Below, in pieces: positions 1 through 7,723 of a DNA stretch of 29,084 bases. The notes under the pieces were generated by a model. It made no database searches. It was given only the letters and a program-made list of their open reading frames with translations, and was not told the DNA's origin. Source of the stretch: an uncultured Clostridia bacterium (GTDB lineage: Bacteria > Bacillota > Clostridia > TANB77 > CAG-508); the NCBI GenBank assembly GCA_934167685.1, contig CAKPLQ010000018.1, positions 1-29,084 of the forward strand. Reading direction: 5' to 3'. The translations under genes were made by a program, and so were the position numbers. The first letter of the stretch is position 1. The number at the start of each line of letters is the position of its first letter.

Positions 1-23
1 TTTACTTATATCATAAATTTTAG

Positions 24-70
24 ATTAAGACATTTTCCTAAATGATATATTAAGACATTATCATAAATGA
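24..70. repeat. two direct 22-bp repeats, 25-bp period
   Basis: Two copies of a 22-bp unit lie at 24-45 and 49-70. Each has the form ATTAAGACATT, four variable bases, then TAAATGA. A weaker partial copy may precede them around 8-18. They lie upstream of the tsaE promoter region and could be operator sites or the edge of a repeat reaching past the window. Only the repetition itself is seen. Confidence 0.55.
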
Positions 71-82
71 ATTATATCAGTT

Positions 83-132
83 TTGAAATTTCTTGTTTTT
101 TTCTTTACAAATCAAGCATTTTGGATTACAAT
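83..132 (+). promoter_or_regulatory. putative sigma-A promoters for tsaE
   Basis: Two overlapping candidates are visible. One is TTGAAA (83-88), 17 bp, TACAAA (106-111). The other is TTTACA (104-109), 17 bp, TACAAT (127-132). The second has the better -10 but would start transcription almost on top of the GGAGG at 140-144, so the first may be the functional one. Confidence 0.4.
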
Positions 133-151
133 AATATCTGGAGGTAATTTT

Positions 152-610
152 ATGAAAACTTATAATTTCACATCTCACAATAGTGAAGAAACTATGAACT
201 TTGCATTTAATTTAGCAAGCAAATTGAATGTTGGAGATGTTGTCGTTTTATCTGGTGAATTAGGCGCCGGGAAAACTAAATTTACAGAAGGTTTTTTAAA
301 GTTCTTTGATCTTGATGATGAAATTTCAAGCCCAACTTTTAGTATTGTTAATGAATATAAAAAAGATAATTTGAATATATATCATTTTGACGTTTATCGT
401 TTAGAAGATGTTGACGAGTTCTATGCTATTGGCGGTGAAGAGTATTTTTCTTCTGGCATTTGTATTATTGAATGGGGTGAATTAATTGAAGATGCCCTTC
501 CTCAAAATTGCATAAGAATTTATTTTGAAAAAGATTTGTCTGATGAAAATATTAGATATTTAACAGTTACTTACCCTGAATTACTAGATTTAAAAATAAA
601 AGAAAATTAG
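152..610 (+). CDS. tsaE: tRNA threonylcarbamoyladenosine biosynthesis ATPase TsaE
   Basis: 152 residues. TsaE is the ATPase partner of TsaB/TsaD in making the t6A37 modification of ANN-decoding tRNAs in the cytoplasm. The Walker A motif GELGAGKT is at residues 35-42, followed by the family's SPTFSIVNEY segment, an HFDVYRL motif and an IIEWGE motif near the C-terminus. The ATG at 152 is chosen because GGAGG (140-144) sits just upstream; an in-frame ATG at 83 would add 23 hydrophobic residues foreign to the family and has no good ribosome binding site. It is the only large plus-strand gene here. A terminator overlaps its stop codon, so tsaB, tsaD and rimI do not follow it as they do in many genomes. 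The length is normal for the family. Confidence 0.95.
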   Translation: MKTYNFTSHNSEETMNFAFNLASKLNVGDVVVLSGELGAGKTKFTEGFLKFFDLDDEISSPTFSIVNEYKKDNLNIYHFDVYRLEDVDEFYAIGGEEYFSSGICIIEWGELIEDALPQNCIRIYFEKDLSDENIRYLTVTYPELLDLKIKEN

Positions 611-643
611 GAATTTGCCTTAAATTCCTAATTTTTTATTTTT
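605..643. terminator. bidirectional terminator between tsaE and uppP
   Basis: A 10-bp perfect stem, TTAGGAATTT (607-616) with AAATTCCTAA (622-631), has a 5-nt loop and is followed by six T on the plus strand. The reverse strand is also T-rich after the stem. It overlaps the tsaE stop codon and can serve both convergent genes. Confidence 0.9.
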
Positions 644-664
644 CTATTTAATTATTATATTTTT

Positions 665-1468
665 TTAGAATCTCATAACAGTCATTGCAATTACTATAAT
701 TCCAAGAATTACTCTATATACTGCAAAAACTTTGAAACTTCCTTTTTTCAAATAGTTTAATAAGAATTTTATTACTAATACTCCCACTAAAAAGCTGAAT
801 AATACTCCCATGAAAAATGCAAGAGTAAATTGAAAATCAGTAATACTTACTAATACTGCTGCTAATATTATTGGTGTAGATAATAAAAATGAGTATTTTG
901 CTGCGCTTTCTCTGTCAATTTTTAATGCTCTTGCAACAGTCATTGTAATACCAGACCTTGAAGTTCCTGGAAATGCTGCTGCTATGGCTTGTGATAGTCC
1001 AATCAAAAATGATTGTTTAAATGTAATATCTTCAAATTTAATTTCAGATGGTGCTTTTTTGTCAACCACATATAGCACAATACCTAACACAATAAGTGCT
1101 ACTGCTATCATTATTGTTTCAATTCCAAATTTATCACAAATATATCCTGAAAATTTATCTAACACTAAGCTAACAATACCTGTTGGAATTGTTACTGCAA
1201 CTATGTACCAGAAAATTCTACCTTCTGTAGATTTTTCCTTTTTAACAACTTGGTTGTATCCTCCTTTGATTAATGCAATCCAATCTTTAAAAAAGAATAA
1301 TGTTATTGCTAGTAAAGTTCCTAAATGTAATGCAATATCAAAACCTTCTGGCATCTCTCCCCATTTTAACATCCATGGTATTAATTTTAAATGAGCTGAA
1401 CTTGATATTGGTAACAACTCTGTTAATCCTTGTACTATTCCTAATACTATTGCTTGATATACTTCCAT
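665..1468 (-). CDS. uppP: undecaprenyl-diphosphatase UppP (BacA family)
   Basis: 267 residues with about eight hydrophobic segments. The enzyme dephosphorylates undecaprenyl diphosphate to recycle the lipid carrier of cell-wall synthesis and can confer bacitracin tolerance. Both family signatures are present: GLTELLPISSSAH (residues 14-26, with the catalytic Glu17 and the Ser cluster) and PGTSRSGIT (near residues 167-175, with the active-site Arg). Length is typical. The ATG at 1468 follows AGAAAGGAT at a good distance. It is the last gene of the pth-to-uppP group; the gap to the preceding dpsA is filled by three copies of a 31-nt repeat that ends exactly at this ribosome binding site. Confidence 0.96.
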   Translation of the reverse strand: MEVYQAIVLGIVQGLTELLPISSSAHLKLIPWMLKWGEMPEGFDIALHLGTLLAITLFFFKDWIALIKGGYNQVVKKEKSTEGRIFWYIVAVTIPTGIVSLVLDKFSGYICDKFGIETIMIAVALIVLGIVLYVVDKKAPSEIKFEDITFKQSFLIGLSQAIAAAFPGTSRSGITMTVARALKIDRESAAKYSFLLSTPIILAAVLVSITDFQFTLAFFMGVLFSFLVGVLVIKFLLNYLKKGSFKVFAVYRVILGIIVIAMTVMRF

Positions 1469-1484
1469 ATTTTTTCATCCTTTC

Positions 1485-1587
1485 TGCACCGATGGGACCG
1501 GTTCTTTGCCGTGCATTTTTTGCACCGTTGGGACCGGTTCTCTGCGGTGCATTTTTTGCACGTTTGGGACCGGTTCTCCGCCGTACC
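1485..1587. repeat. three tandem 31-nt palindromic repeats (cluster A)
   Basis: Units at 1485-1515, 1521-1551 and 1557-1587 repeat with an exact 36-bp period, separated by T runs. Each has the form TGCAC..., then GGGACCGGTTCT, then ...GTGCA. The outer TGCAC/GTGCA pair and the near-palindromic ACCGGT core allow a hairpin; the third copy is eroded at its right end. The cluster fills the space between the dpsA stop codon (1592) and the uppP ribosome binding site (1474-1484). It is far richer in G+C than the surrounding DNA. The same unit recurs at 6451-6522. Confidence 0.93.
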
Positions 1588-1591
1588 ATGG

Positions 1592-2461
1592 TTACTTGTA
1601 TATTTCTTTTATTATATTATATATTGTATCTTTTATAAATTCTGCTGATGTAGTTGGGGCAACTTTACCTGGCAATGATAATGCCCACACAAATTTTAGT
1701 TGATTGTCTTTTACTGCTTTTTTATCAATTCCACCTGGATTTGATGCTAAATCTATTAATAGACAATCCTTTTTTACATATTTTAATTTTTCTTCATTCA
1801 AAATAATATGTGGCACTGTGTTTATAATTATATCATACTGTTTTAAGTTTTCGCCTATACTATTTATATTAGTCGCCTTATGTCCATATGCTTGTATCCA
1901 GGCTAGGTCTTCATCCTTTCTGGCAGCACAAGTTACTTTCGCTGATAAACCTGCTAGCTTTCTGGCTAAGACTTTTCCAATCCTTCCAAATCCTAATATT
2001 AAAACTTCGCTTCCATGTATTATTTTGTTTGTATTTTCTATGGCTATTTGAATTGTACCTTCTGCAGTTGCTATTGTGTTTAATACAGCAAGCTCTTCCC
2101 TTTTCATTATGTCTATTATTTCGATATATTCATCATTAGCCAATTCATATACTTCTGGAAATATTCCCCCTGCTATAAGCACTTTTGCATTTATTACATG
2201 CATCATTTCTCTTATTGTAACTTCTTTCTCACTAAATGGCATATTAATTGTCTTCCCATTGCTTGAAAATGGTATTGGTCCTATGACTATTTCGACTTCT
2301 TGGATTGCTTTTTTTATTGATTCACAATGTTTTATTTTAAGATTGTTTTTTAATTCTTCTGCTTTTTCTAAACCATATGCAAATATTTCATTTTGCTCTT
2401 TTGCTAGCATTACTGCTAATTTGATTATTCTTAAGTCTCCACCTATAATTGCAAATTTCAT
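1592..2461 (-). CDS. dpsA: dipicolinate synthase subunit A (DpsA / SpoVFA)
   Basis: 289 residues. The DpsA/DpsB complex makes dipicolinic acid from the diaminopimelate-pathway intermediate in the mother cell; Ca-dipicolinate then loads the spore core. The protein starts MKFAIIGGDLR, has a second nucleotide-binding loop GFGRIGK (157-163) and ends with the KVAPTTSAEFI segment typical of the family. The start is supported by AAAGGAGG just upstream of the ATG. A TATAAT (2526-2531, minus strand) could be part of a promoter, but I found no convincing -35. Unusually, dpsB is not adjacent: the next gene is uppP. Its presence is the strongest sign that this organism sporulates. Confidence 0.93.
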   Translation of the reverse strand: MKFAIIGGDLRIIKLAVMLAKEQNEIFAYGLEKAEELKNNLKIKHCESIKKAIQEVEIVIGPIPFSSNGKTINMPFSEKEVTIREMMHVINAKVLIAGGIFPEVYELANDEYIEIIDIMKREELAVLNTIATAEGTIQIAIENTNKIIHGSEVLILGFGRIGKVLARKLAGLSAKVTCAARKDEDLAWIQAYGHKATNINSIGENLKQYDIIINTVPHIILNEEKLKYVKKDCLLIDLASNPGGIDKKAVKDNQLKFVWALSLPGKVAPTTSAEFIKDTIYNIIKEIYK

Positions 2462-2561
2462 ATACTTCCTCCTTTATCACGCCAAACTAATTTAATTGCA
2501 CTATTCTTCTAATTATTGGGCTTTTATTATAGTATATTAATTTTGCAATTTTTTATGAATT

Positions 2562-3626
2562 TTATTCTCTCTCTTTCTGATTTTCTAATTCTACTTCGTG
2601 ATTTTCTTCATCTTGTCTATCTTTATTCATTTTAGGTAAAACATCTCCATAGCCAATTTTCTTTGTAATTTCTACCATTTCTTCTAAATGCTCTTTTGCT
2701 TTGATTTCTTTTTTTGTTAATTTACGTTTTTTGTGATCATCTTCTTCTATATCAAGATTAAATGGTATTGATAGTTTGGCAATTATTATTGCAAATGTCA
2801 CATCATTTTTAATTTTTTCTACAATTCTTTTTGGATTTTCTTGTATTGCCACATTCGCATATTGAATTGCTCTTGTCTTATCATTTTTTATTATATATAT
2901 TTTAGCTAGCTCTAGATATGCATCTGCACAAAGTTCTTCATCCTCTGTTACTTGCATAAAATATTGTTCTGCTTCTTCTAATTCTTTATACATCAAAGCA
3001 ATTTCTGCTAAACTGTATTTTGTATTATATATTAATGAATTTAACTCTGCCGCTTTTTCATAACATACTTTTGCATTTTGAAAATCATTTAACATTGTAT
3101 AAACTATTCCTAAATTATAGTTTAAATCAAAACTTGTTGGACTATATTTTAAAGCTTCTGTATATATATTTACCGCTTCTTTATAATCTTCTTTTTCTAT
3201 CAATAAATCTCCTAGAGCAACTGTTGCTTCTGTATATTCTGGCTTCTTATTAAGTAGATTTGTTAGAACTTGAATTGCTTCATCTTTTTTATCTAAATCT
3301 GTCATAATAGTTGCTACTTTGTAATATGTGTCATAATCTTCTTTGTTAATACTTATTGCTTGTGCATATTCGTCTACAGCCTTTCTCTGTCCACCTTCTT
3401 GTTCATATATATATCCCAAAAGTTTATGTCCTATATAACTATCAGGATTTTGGGTTACAAGTTTAATCAATTTGTTTTTGGCTGCTTTAGTATTTCCAAA
3501 CACTAAATATATCCTTGCTAAAATCCCGTCTACCATCTCTCCAATATTGTTATTTACTCTTTCTAGTATAATAACTATTACTGGAATGATTATTGATAAT
3601 GTGTATATTATTATTTGTGTAGCCAT
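2562..3626 (-). CDS. TPR-repeat membrane protein (main part of an apparently frameshifted gene)
   Basis: 354 residues. A hydrophobic segment (residues 4-20) is followed by about seven tetratricopeptide repeats (roughly residues 38-275), recognisable by the spacing of Gly/Ala, Tyr and Pro, and then a charged tail. It probably anchors a protein-protein scaffold at the membrane; the partner is unknown. The ATG at 3626 has only a weak ribosome binding site. Reading the same frame upstream gives GIAIDFWHLCFSKDELG before a stop, which looks like continuing transmembrane coding. Another minus-strand frame (3798 to about 3683) supplies a membrane N-terminus. The intact gene was therefore probably about 410 residues, starting at 3798. 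It lies between the unknown acidic protein and dpsA. Confidence 0.8.
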   Translation of the reverse strand: MATQIIIYTLSIIIPVIVIILERVNNNIGEMVDGILARIYLVFGNTKAAKNKLIKLVTQNPDSYIGHKLLGYIYEQEGGQRKAVDEYAQAISINKEDYDTYYKVATIMTDLDKKDEAIQVLTNLLNKKPEYTEATVALGDLLIEKEDYKEAVNIYTEALKYSPTSFDLNYNLGIVYTMLNDFQNAKVCYEKAAELNSLIYNTKYSLAEIALMYKELEEAEQYFMQVTEDEELCADAYLELAKIYIIKNDKTRAIQYANVAIQENPKRIVEKIKNDVTFAIIIAKLSIPFNLDIEEDDHKKRKLTKKEIKAKEHLEEMVEITKKIGYGDVLPKMNKDRQDEENHEVELENQKERE

Positions 3627-3663
3627 TCCTAACTCATCTTTTGAAAAACATAGATGCCAAAAA

Positions 3664-3798
3664 TCAATTGCAATTCCGCAAAGCTTCTATTGATAGTATA
3701 GGAACATATTTTGTATCATTTTTTCTGATTAATTCAAAAAACATGTATACAAATAGTCCAAAAGCTGCTGTTATAAATATAAGTTGTTCTATTATCAT
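3664..3798 (-). pseudogene. 5' fragment of the TPR membrane protein gene, separated by a frameshift
   Basis: A 44-codon open frame starts at the ATG at 3798, well spaced after AAAGG; an ATG at 3807 is too close to that site. It codes for MIIEQLIFITAAFGLFVYMF, then FELIRKND..., and ends at TGA 3666-3664. After ...LSIEA the other frame continues smoothly as GIAIDFW..., so one gained or lost base near 3680-3686 (sequence GAAGCTTTGCGG on the coding strand) explains both frames. It could be a real mutation, an assembly error, or less likely programmed frameshifting. Confidence 0.65.
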
Positions 3799-3820
3799 AT
3801 CTTTCATCCTTTATTTTTGA

Positions 3821-5071
3821 TTATTGTTTATGTTCATGCTCATGTGAAACCTTTTGGTAATCATCAATTATATTTTGCACAATAGTCTTTGAATCTACTC
3901 GCCCTTCAGTTTTTAGCATGTCTTTATTGTATCTCTCTATTAAATGTGGTAAAGATTCTCCTGTTTCTTCCATTAATTCTTTCCATGTAGTATCCGTATT
4001 TGGAATATAATCTTCTTCTGATATTTGGTTTTCTGGTCTTTGATTTAGGTATTTTTTATCTTCTTCCACTTCTTCAACTTGATGAGCTAAATCATGAGTA
4101 TATTCTTTTCCACCCACTTTAAAATCTCTTCTTATTTGAGCATCTTCTTGTCCATTTCCATCTTCGCCCTGTTCTCTTACTTGCCTTGCAACCCTTTCTT
4201 GACAAGGTAAAACATCAACGGTTTGAATATTGACAATTCCATATTGGCCATATGTTACAGCGATTTCTTTATCTGAACGATTTGTTTTCATTAGAGCATG
4301 AGGAACTTCTTTCTCTATATTTTCTCCCTTTTCATCAACACTTATTATTTTTCTTCGTGTAGGTTCAGATGGTTGTATCTTTTCGTTTAATTGCCATTTG
4401 CTTTTTCCGCCATTTTGAACCTTTTCCAACATTACATATCTTCCTAATTTTTTAGAGTAACCTTGAGCATGTTCATCTGAATCCTCAAAAATTTCTGGCA
4501 TTCTTTCTTTAATATCCTGTATATCTTTTATTTCTCTAACATTTATCAAATCTAAATCTTGATTTTGTTCTTTTAAATCCTCATCAATTTCTTGAGACTT
4601 TTCTTCTTTGCTATTGTCTTGCTTGTTTTTTTCTACTTCTAAATTTTTTTCTGATACTCCTTTTAGTCGTCCTTTTTCCAAATCATTTGATTTCATAAGC
4701 TCTTCTATATTTAGTTCTTCTCCCAAATATTTTGCTAAATCTCCTGTTGCATAAACTTTTCCATCTCCATCAATTGCCAAGCATTCTTCTACCACTTGCT
4801 CTCCCTTTTCGTTTTCATTTAACCAACGAAAATGATAGCTTGTTTTCCCGTTTTGGTCTTGTTCTGCTGTTATAAAAACATTTTTTAATGTAATCGGACC
4901 ACTGATTGTATTTATTACAAATTCTGAATAATATTTAGTTGCAATTAATTCTCTCTGATTTTTCTCTTGAATATTCTGTGAATCCACACTTGCTTCTATA
5001 ATATTTAATTTTTCTAAGATTTCTTTTTCCTCAGGAGCAAATGTATATTGTTCAGTCTTATTCTTTTCCAT
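3821..5071 (-). CDS. unrecognised acidic hydrophilic protein
   Basis: 416 residues; I do not recognise the family. It has no signal peptide or membrane segment, so it is probably cytoplasmic. An N-terminal part (about 1-135) has mixed beta-like character. It is followed by a Glu/Lys/Asp/Gln-rich, probably disordered linker (about 135-185), then a part with many aromatic and basic residues including RRKIISVDEKG and VTYGQYGIVNIQTVDVLPC, and a His-rich tail (HEHEHK). The start is well supported by AAAGGAG seven bases upstream. It begins one base after the rimO stop, so it is translationally linked to rimO. Base composition matches its neighbours, so there is no sign of recent transfer. Confidence 0.85.
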   Translation of the reverse strand: MEKNKTEQYTFAPEEKEILEKLNIIEASVDSQNIQEKNQRELIATKYYSEFVINTISGPITLKNVFITAEQDQNGKTSYHFRWLNENEKGEQVVEECLAIDGDGKVYATGDLAKYLGEELNIEELMKSNDLEKGRLKGVSEKNLEVEKNKQDNSKEEKSQEIDEDLKEQNQDLDLINVREIKDIQDIKERMPEIFEDSDEHAQGYSKKLGRYVMLEKVQNGGKSKWQLNEKIQPSEPTRRKIISVDEKGENIEKEVPHALMKTNRSDKEIAVTYGQYGIVNIQTVDVLPCQERVARQVREQGEDGNGQEDAQIRRDFKVGGKEYTHDLAHQVEEVEEDKKYLNQRPENQISEEDYIPNTDTTWKELMEETGESLPHLIERYNKDMLKTEGRVDSKTIVQNIIDDYQKVSHEHEHKQ

Positions 5072-5072
5072 T

Positions 5073-6437
5073 CTAATTCTCCTTTACAAGTTCACCTATC
5101 AAGTCATAATTACTAACGTCAATTACTTTAGCTTTGACAAATTGATTAACTAATTTGTCATCTCTATTTTTAATATAAATTACTCCATCTATATCTGGGA
5201 CGTCTTGTTTAGTTCTTCCTATTAGATATTTTCTGTCAAAAGAAATATCTTCTATAAGAATTTCCACCTCTTGTCCAATCTTGTTTTGAAGGTTTTCTTT
5301 AGAAACTTCTTGTTGAATTTTCATTATCTTATTATATCTTGATTTTTTTGTTTTCCCATATACTTGCTCTGGCAATTTGGCAGCTGGTGTTCCTTCCTCT
5401 TTTGAGTACATAAATGCACCTAATTTGTCAAATCTTGCTTCTTCTACAAACTTGCTTAATTCATCAAAATCTTGTTGTTTTTCTCCTGGAAATCCAACAA
5501 TTAAACTTGTTCTTAAAGTTACATCTGGAATTTCTTTTCTTAATTTTGCTATAAGACTTTCTATTTGCTCTTTATTAGTTTGTCTATTCATTTTTTTAAG
5601 AATTCCATTTGAAATATGTTGAATTGGAATATCAAAATATTTGCATATCTTATTATTGTTCTTTACTGTTTCAATCAATTCATCAGTTATTCCTTCTGGA
5701 TACGAATACAAAAATCTTATCCACTTTATTTCAGGAATTGTTGATAATTGTTCTAATAGTTCAGCTAATTTTGATTCTCCATACAAATCCACTCCATATT
5801 TAGTTGTATCTTGGGCAATTACAATAAGTTCTTTTATTCCTTTACTTGCAAGCATTCTAGCCTCTTCCATTATTTCTTCTTTTCTTCTACTTACAAATGG
5901 ACCTCTTATATATGGAATTGCACAATATGTGCATCTATTACTACATCCTTCTCCAATTTTCAAATATGCATAATTCTTTCCTGTAGTAACTACCCTTTCG
6001 TAAAACTCATTATATGTAGGCATAGGAAGTGGCTTCATCTCAGATATTTTGTTTGTTGTTTTTGTCTTACTTTTTTCTACAATATCTTCATTTATTAGTT
6101 TTTCAATTTTCTGCCACATTTCTGGATACTCATCAATTTTAATAAATAAGTCAACTTCTGGAAGTTCCTTTACTAGTTCATCATAATATCTCTGAACTAA
6201 ACATCCCATTGCAATTAAATATTTACAATTTTCTTCTTTGTATTTTGCCATTTCTAAAATTGTATTAATTGCTTCTTCTTTTGCAGATTCTATAAATCCA
6301 CAAGTATTTATCACTATAATATCTGCTTTTTTAGGGTCATTGACAATTTCGAATTTATTATTTTTGAAATGCCCAATTGCAATTTCTGTATCTATTAAAT
6401 TCTTGCTACAACCTAATGATATAAATCCGACTTTCAT
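5073..6437 (-). CDS. rimO: ribosomal protein S12 methylthiotransferase RimO
   Basis: 454 residues. This radical-SAM enzyme methylthiolates the conserved Asp of ribosomal protein S12. The N-terminal cluster-binding domain shows C10 (SLGCSKN, the RimO form rather than the MiaB form), C46 and C79. The radical-SAM CxxxCxxC is C165, C169 and C172 in GEGCSNRCTYC. The C-terminal part has TRAM-domain character, with IGRTKQDVPDIDG near the end. The ATG at 6437 is chosen because AGAAAGGAG lies five bases upstream; an in-frame ATG at 6455 would start inside that site. The gap to the upstream rng gene is filled by two copies of the 31-nt palindromic repeat. Confidence 0.96.
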   Translation of the reverse strand: MKVGFISLGCSKNLIDTEIAIGHFKNNKFEIVNDPKKADIIVINTCGFIESAKEEAINTILEMAKYKEENCKYLIAMGCLVQRYYDELVKELPEVDLFIKIDEYPEMWQKIEKLINEDIVEKSKTKTTNKISEMKPLPMPTYNEFYERVVTTGKNYAYLKIGEGCSNRCTYCAIPYIRGPFVSRRKEEIMEEARMLASKGIKELIVIAQDTTKYGVDLYGESKLAELLEQLSTIPEIKWIRFLYSYPEGITDELIETVKNNNKICKYFDIPIQHISNGILKKMNRQTNKEQIESLIAKLRKEIPDVTLRTSLIVGFPGEKQQDFDELSKFVEEARFDKLGAFMYSKEEGTPAAKLPEQVYGKTKKSRYNKIMKIQQEVSKENLQNKIGQEVEILIEDISFDRKYLIGRTKQDVPDIDGVIYIKNRDDKLVNQFVKAKVIDVSNYDLIGELVKEN

Positions 6438-6450
6438 TTTTTCTCCTTTC

Positions 6451-6535
6451 TGCACATTTGGGACCGGTTCTCATCGGTGCATTTTTTATTTTGCACCGCA
6501 GGGACCGGTTCTCATCCGTGCATTTTTATTTTGCA
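6451..6535. repeat. two 31-nt palindromic repeats plus partial copy (cluster B)
   Basis: Units at 6451-6481 and 6492-6522 match the repeat at 1485-1587: TGCAC..., GGGACCGGTTCTC, ...GTGCA. The spacer is T-rich, and a partial TGCAC end at 6532-6536 runs into the rng stop codon. The cluster fills the whole gap from the rng stop to the rimO ribosome binding site. As in cluster A, the reverse-strand junction reads GTGCAGAAAGGA, with the repeat end merging into the Shine-Dalgarno sequence. Confidence 0.93.
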
Positions 6536-7711
6536 CTAACTGTTATGACTACAAATATGTTTTCTTGTTAATTCCATCAAGTTTAATTTAGTAAATCCTT
6601 CAACTTGAGTTTTAGCCCTATCTTGTTTTAAACTCTCTTTTAACAATTTCTCTATTTTATCTTTATTTTCTTGTTTTTGCATGTCTATATAATCTATAAT
6701 TATTATTCCACCAATATCACGTAATCTTAATTGTTTCGCAATTTCTATTGTTGCCTCATAGTTTACTTTGTATACAGTTTCTTCTAATGTGCTTTTTCCT
6801 GTAAATTTTCCAGAGTTTACATCTATTGCTACTAATGCTTCAGTTTGGTCTATTGTTATAAACCCTCCACAGTTTAGCCAGATTTTTCTTTGTTTTGATT
6901 TTTCAATTTGTTTTTCTAATTCGTATTTTTCTAAAATATCTTGATGCATTTCTGTTTTGATATTTTCATTCATTTCTTGAAGCAATTCTTGTATTTCTTC
7001 ATATTCCTTTTCATCATTTATAGTAATTTTTTCTATCCTATTTTCTGGCAAATCTAATATTATTTTTTCCAAAATACTTGGGCTTTTATATAATAGTTGT
7101 GGCTTACTTGGCGCTTTTTTAAATTTTTCTTCTATCTTTTTCCATTTATTCAAAAGTTGTTCTAAATCCTCTTTTAATTCTTCGTCTTTTTTCTTTATCG
7201 CTGCTGTTCTAACTATAGCCCCTGTGTTTTCTGGTAATACTACCTTTATAGATTTTAATAACCTTTCTCTTTCGGATTCATCTTCTATTTTTTGTGATAT
7301 TGTCACTATATTTGTATTTGGCATTAAAACAACATATTTTCCTGTTAATTTTATATGTGTAGATGTTCTAGCTCCTTTTTTGTCATTGCTATCTTTTTGA
7401 ATCTGTACGAGAATTTTTTGCCCTGTTTTTATAACATCTTTAATTTTGGTATCTATTCTTTTTTCAATCTTTTCATCTACCTGTGGTACCACGTCTTTAA
7501 CGTGTATAAAACTGTTTTTTTCAGTTCCTATATCCACAAATGCAGCTTGCATTCCTGGTACTATATCTTTTACTATTCCTAAATAAATGTTTCCTTCATT
7601 TCTTGCTTTTTGACTTTGTTCGTTTTCTTCATATATTTCTACTAGCTTGCCATTTTCTACTGCAGCTATTATTTTTTCATCTTTGTTTTTATTTACTATT
7701 AATTCTATCAT
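6536..7711 (-). CDS. rng: ribonuclease E/G family endoribonuclease
   Basis: 391 residues. This is a single-strand-specific endoribonuclease for rRNA maturation and mRNA decay. An S1-like RNA-binding domain occupies about residues 36-120 (NIYLGIVKDIVPGMQAAFVDIG). The catalytic domain has the two metal-binding aspartates D297 (VAIDVNSGKF) and D340 (IIIDYIDM), spaced 43 apart exactly as D303 and D346 of E. coli RNase E. The chain ends at LTRKHICSHNS, right after the catalytic domain, without the Zn-link CPxC motif or small domain of the roughly 490-residue E. coli RNase G. Its stop codon is contiguous with a repeat cluster, so truncation or a naturally short form are both possible. It lies 12 bp after pth. 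Confidence 0.92.
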   Translation of the reverse strand: MIELIVNKNKDEKIIAAVENGKLVEIYEENEQSQKARNEGNIYLGIVKDIVPGMQAAFVDIGTEKNSFIHVKDVVPQVDEKIEKRIDTKIKDVIKTGQKILVQIQKDSNDKKGARTSTHIKLTGKYVVLMPNTNIVTISQKIEDESERERLLKSIKVVLPENTGAIVRTAAIKKKDEELKEDLEQLLNKWKKIEEKFKKAPSKPQLLYKSPSILEKIILDLPENRIEKITINDEKEYEEIQELLQEMNENIKTEMHQDILEKYELEKQIEKSKQRKIWLNCGGFITIDQTEALVAIDVNSGKFTGKSTLEETVYKVNYEATIEIAKQLRLRDIGGIIIIDYIDMQKQENKDKIEKLLKESLKQDRAKTQVEGFTKLNLMELTRKHICSHNS

Positions 7712-7723
7712 GTCTTTACCTTT

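Noticed and set aside
984..1394. Plus-strand open frames opposite uppP and many other genes
   Set aside because: They are antisense shadows of well-supported genes, rich in Leu/Phe/Ser as expected from the reverse of Lys/Glu-rich coding, and lack ribosome binding sites.
1485..1587. CRISPR array
   Set aside because: Spacers are only T runs of about five bases, the units differ and no cas genes are present.
1338..1589. Open frame encoding 12-residue repeats (RTGP...) over the 31-nt repeat cluster
   Set aside because: The 36-bp period merely keeps a frame open. The frame runs on into uppP in the wrong frame and has no ribosome binding site.
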